Source of the DNA: Bradyrhizobium sp. AUGA SZCCT0283
GTDB taxonomy: Bacteria; Pseudomonadota; Alphaproteobacteria; Rhizobiales; Xanthobacteraceae
Reading direction: 5' to 3'
Assembly (NCBI RefSeq): GCF_018130385.1
Contig: NZ_JAFCLU010000003.1
Location: forward strand, 62,001 to 126,000
DNA length: 64,000 nt
Position 1 is the stretch's first letter. Every line of letters begins with the position of its first letter. The position numbers were made by a program, and so were the translations under genes. The notes beneath the pieces were generated by a model that saw only the letters and a program-made list of their open reading frames with translations, made no database searches and was not told the origin of the DNA. Shown here piece by piece: positions 62,809 through 64,000 of the stretch.

Positions 62809-63432
62809 TCAGCGGGCGCGTGCGTAGCGGATCGGCATCCAGTATTGGCGCAGCGCCTCGACGGTCGCTGGAATGTCGAGGTGGGCATTGCGGAGAAAGT
62901 CCTCGGTCTCGCGGCCGCTTCGCGGCGGTCCGAGCAGCGGACGGCCCTGATCGTCGCGACAGTGCAGCAGGATGGGCCGCAGCAGGCCGTGATTGACGTT
63001 GCTGGCGTCCAGCAACGGCGTCCACACCGACAGCCTGAGCCGCATCGCGGCGTAGAAGCCCTGGCACCACGGACGCGGATCGATATCGCCACTGACTTCA
63101 CGCCGGTGCATCGGCGCGAACTGGCGAGGCGTGGTCGAAAGGGTCTGGCTGATCTCGTTATGACGCAGCGCGACGGCGGAAATCGCCGCGAACTCCGGGG
63201 TGCCGCCGTGGTTGAAAGCATCGGCATCGATGGCGAGCAGCGGGCAGATCCAGTCGAGCGGGCTCATCGAGATCGGTCCAACCACGATCGCGGCGACGTA
63301 GCCGTCGAGCATGGGAATGCTGGTGGCGGCAGGATGCCGATCGACGCGAGCCTGCAGCCACCGCTCGAGTTCCTCAAGCGGCATCGCGGCTGCCGCCATC
63401 GACGGCGCTGCCTTATGGCGGCGCGAGCTCAT
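62809..63432 (-). CDS. UPF0149 family protein, IS66 passenger
   Basis: A 207-residue protein of the UPF0149 (YecA/YgfB) family: MLDGYVAAIVVGPISMSPLDW near the N-terminus, then the MHRREVSGDIDPRPWCQGFYAAM core. Genes of this family ride with many IS66 elements of rhizobia, just after tnpC; the role in transposition is unknown. The ATG overlaps the transposase stop (ATGA). The terminal SEC-C zinc motif of some YecA proteins is absent. Confidence 0.85.
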   Translation of the reverse strand: MSSRRHKAAPSMAAAAMPLEELERWLQARVDRHPAATSIPMLDGYVAAIVVGPISMSPLDWICPLLAIDADAFNHGGTPEFAAISAVALRHNEISQTLSTTPRQFAPMHRREVSGDIDPRPWCQGFYAAMRLRLSVWTPLLDASNVNHGLLRPILLHCRDDQGRPLLGPPRSGRETEDFLRNAHLDIPATVEALRQYWMPIRYARAR

Positions 63433-64000
63433 GCCACGGCCTGTGCGGTGCGCTGGCGCGCCGCCTTCCAGTTCCAGGCGAGCAGCTCGTACAACTGATG
63501 GCTCTTGGTTCGCCCGGACACGATGCGCTCCAGCACGTCGGTCAGATAGGCCTGAGGATCGAGTTCATGGAGCTTTGCCGTGTTCACGAGCGATGCCAGG
63601 ATCGCCCAGCTCTCGGCGCCGCCCTCGCTGCCGCTGAACAATGAGTTGCGTCTTCCCATGGCAATCGGGCGCATGGAACGCTCGACCGTGTTGGAATCGA
63701 CCTCGACGCGGCCGTCGCGGAGAAACAGCGTCAGCCCGTCCCAGTGATTGAGCGCATAGTTGATCGCCTCTGCCAACTTCGACTGGGAGAAGAGCTGGCC
63801 CACCATCTCGGTCAGTCGCGCCTTGAGCGCCGCCATCAACGCTGCGCTCCTGGTGCGGCGGCTGGCCAGCCGCTGCTCCGCACTGTTGCCGCGGATCTCC
63901 GCTTCGATCGCATAGACCGCCTGCAGGCGTTCGATCACCTCGCGCGCAAACGGCGACTGGGTCGTTTTGAACACCTCGACGAATTTGCGTCGGGCATGGG
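63429..64000 (-). CDS. tnpC: IS66 transposase C-terminal part (TnpC), cut by window edge
   Basis: The last 190 codons of an IS66-type DDE transposase, open to the right edge (HARRKFVEVFKTTQSPFA). The family C-terminus is plain: INYALNHWDGLTLFLRDGR, DSNTVERSMRPIAMGRRNSLF with the catalytic glutamate, AILASLVNTAKLHELDP and YLTDVLERI. It would catalyse transposition of the element with TnpA/TnpB proteins, which should be further right. No damage is seen in the visible part. Confidence 0.93.
   Translation of the reverse strand, partial: HARRKFVEVFKTTQSPFAREVIERLQAVYAIEAEIRGNSAEQRLASRRTRSAALMAALKARLTEMVGQLFSQSKLAEAINYALNHWDGLTLFLRDGRVEVDSNTVERSMRPIAMGRRNSLFSGSEGGAESWAILASLVNTAKLHELDPQAYLTDVLERIVSGRTKSHQLYELLAWNWKAARQRTAQAVA

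Larger units (their letters stand above)
62777..64000 (-). mobile_element. IS66 family element (one end only)
   Basis: The element begins at about 62777 with GTAACCGGTATGAGC, close to the GTAAGCG-type ends of IS66 elements, and runs out of the window. It carries a transposase and a UPF0149 passenger gene in the usual rhizobial order. The target duplication cannot be checked because the other end is missing. Confidence 0.8.

Overview
The window looks like a piece of a high-GC alphaproteobacterial chromosome of the Bradyrhizobium/Rhodopseudomonas type. The signs are the gene families (Bug/Tct transporters, NtaA-type monooxygenases, GAF-GGDEF-EAL proteins, OpgG/OpgH, TolB/TPR adenylate cyclases) and several palindromic intergenic repeats of rhizobial style, for example arms GTAGGGTGGGCAAAG/CTTTGCCCACCCTAC. 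No rRNA, tRNA or CRISPR array was seen.

From 1 to about 44.8 kb the sequence is ordinary chromosome rich in catabolic and transport genes. The order is: an amidohydrolase cut by the window edge; two small proteins; a 1365-residue c-di-GMP enzyme with five tandem GAF domains; a catabolic operon (Ldh-type dehydrogenase, flavin monooxygenase, FAH-family hydrolase) followed by a secreted amidase and a LuxR regulator; a lysR-gltIJKL-dat block with a divergent D-amino-acid dehydrogenase, apparently one glutamate/D-amino-acid locus; a tripartite tricarboxylate transporter (tctCBA type); an M20 peptidase; a second flavin monooxygenase; a ThDP enzyme; a GFA-like protein; an ene-reductase; a ModE-like regulator; an SDR; a membrane protein pair; a pspA/yiaAB envelope-stress cluster with decayed duplicates, divergent from a TetR gene with three identical-type operators; a flavoprotein; opgGH for osmoregulated periplasmic glucans; and an adenylate cyclase.

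From about 44.9 kb to the end the window becomes an accessory island. It holds DUF5681-like proteins, a ParB-methyltransferase fusion, a decayed second copy of that methyltransferase's 3' end, a PD-(D/E)XK endonuclease-like gene divergent from an Xre regulator with two tandem operators (controller-protein style), a broken truncated globin, an arylsulfatase fragment, a cysteine-rich secreted orphan, cyclase-protein remnants and, at the right edge, an IS66 element that has cut an already frameshifted coiled-coil gene.

The most novel candidate is at 55.7-58.1 kb. A small gene is translationally coupled to a 714-residue protein that has a recognisable MACPF signature (F-G-x-x-F-x6-G-G, residues 137-149) followed by four exact 22-residue leucine-rich repeats. 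It has no signal peptide. Two small orphan genes follow, one with two membrane segments. This may be an undescribed pore-former/sensor module.
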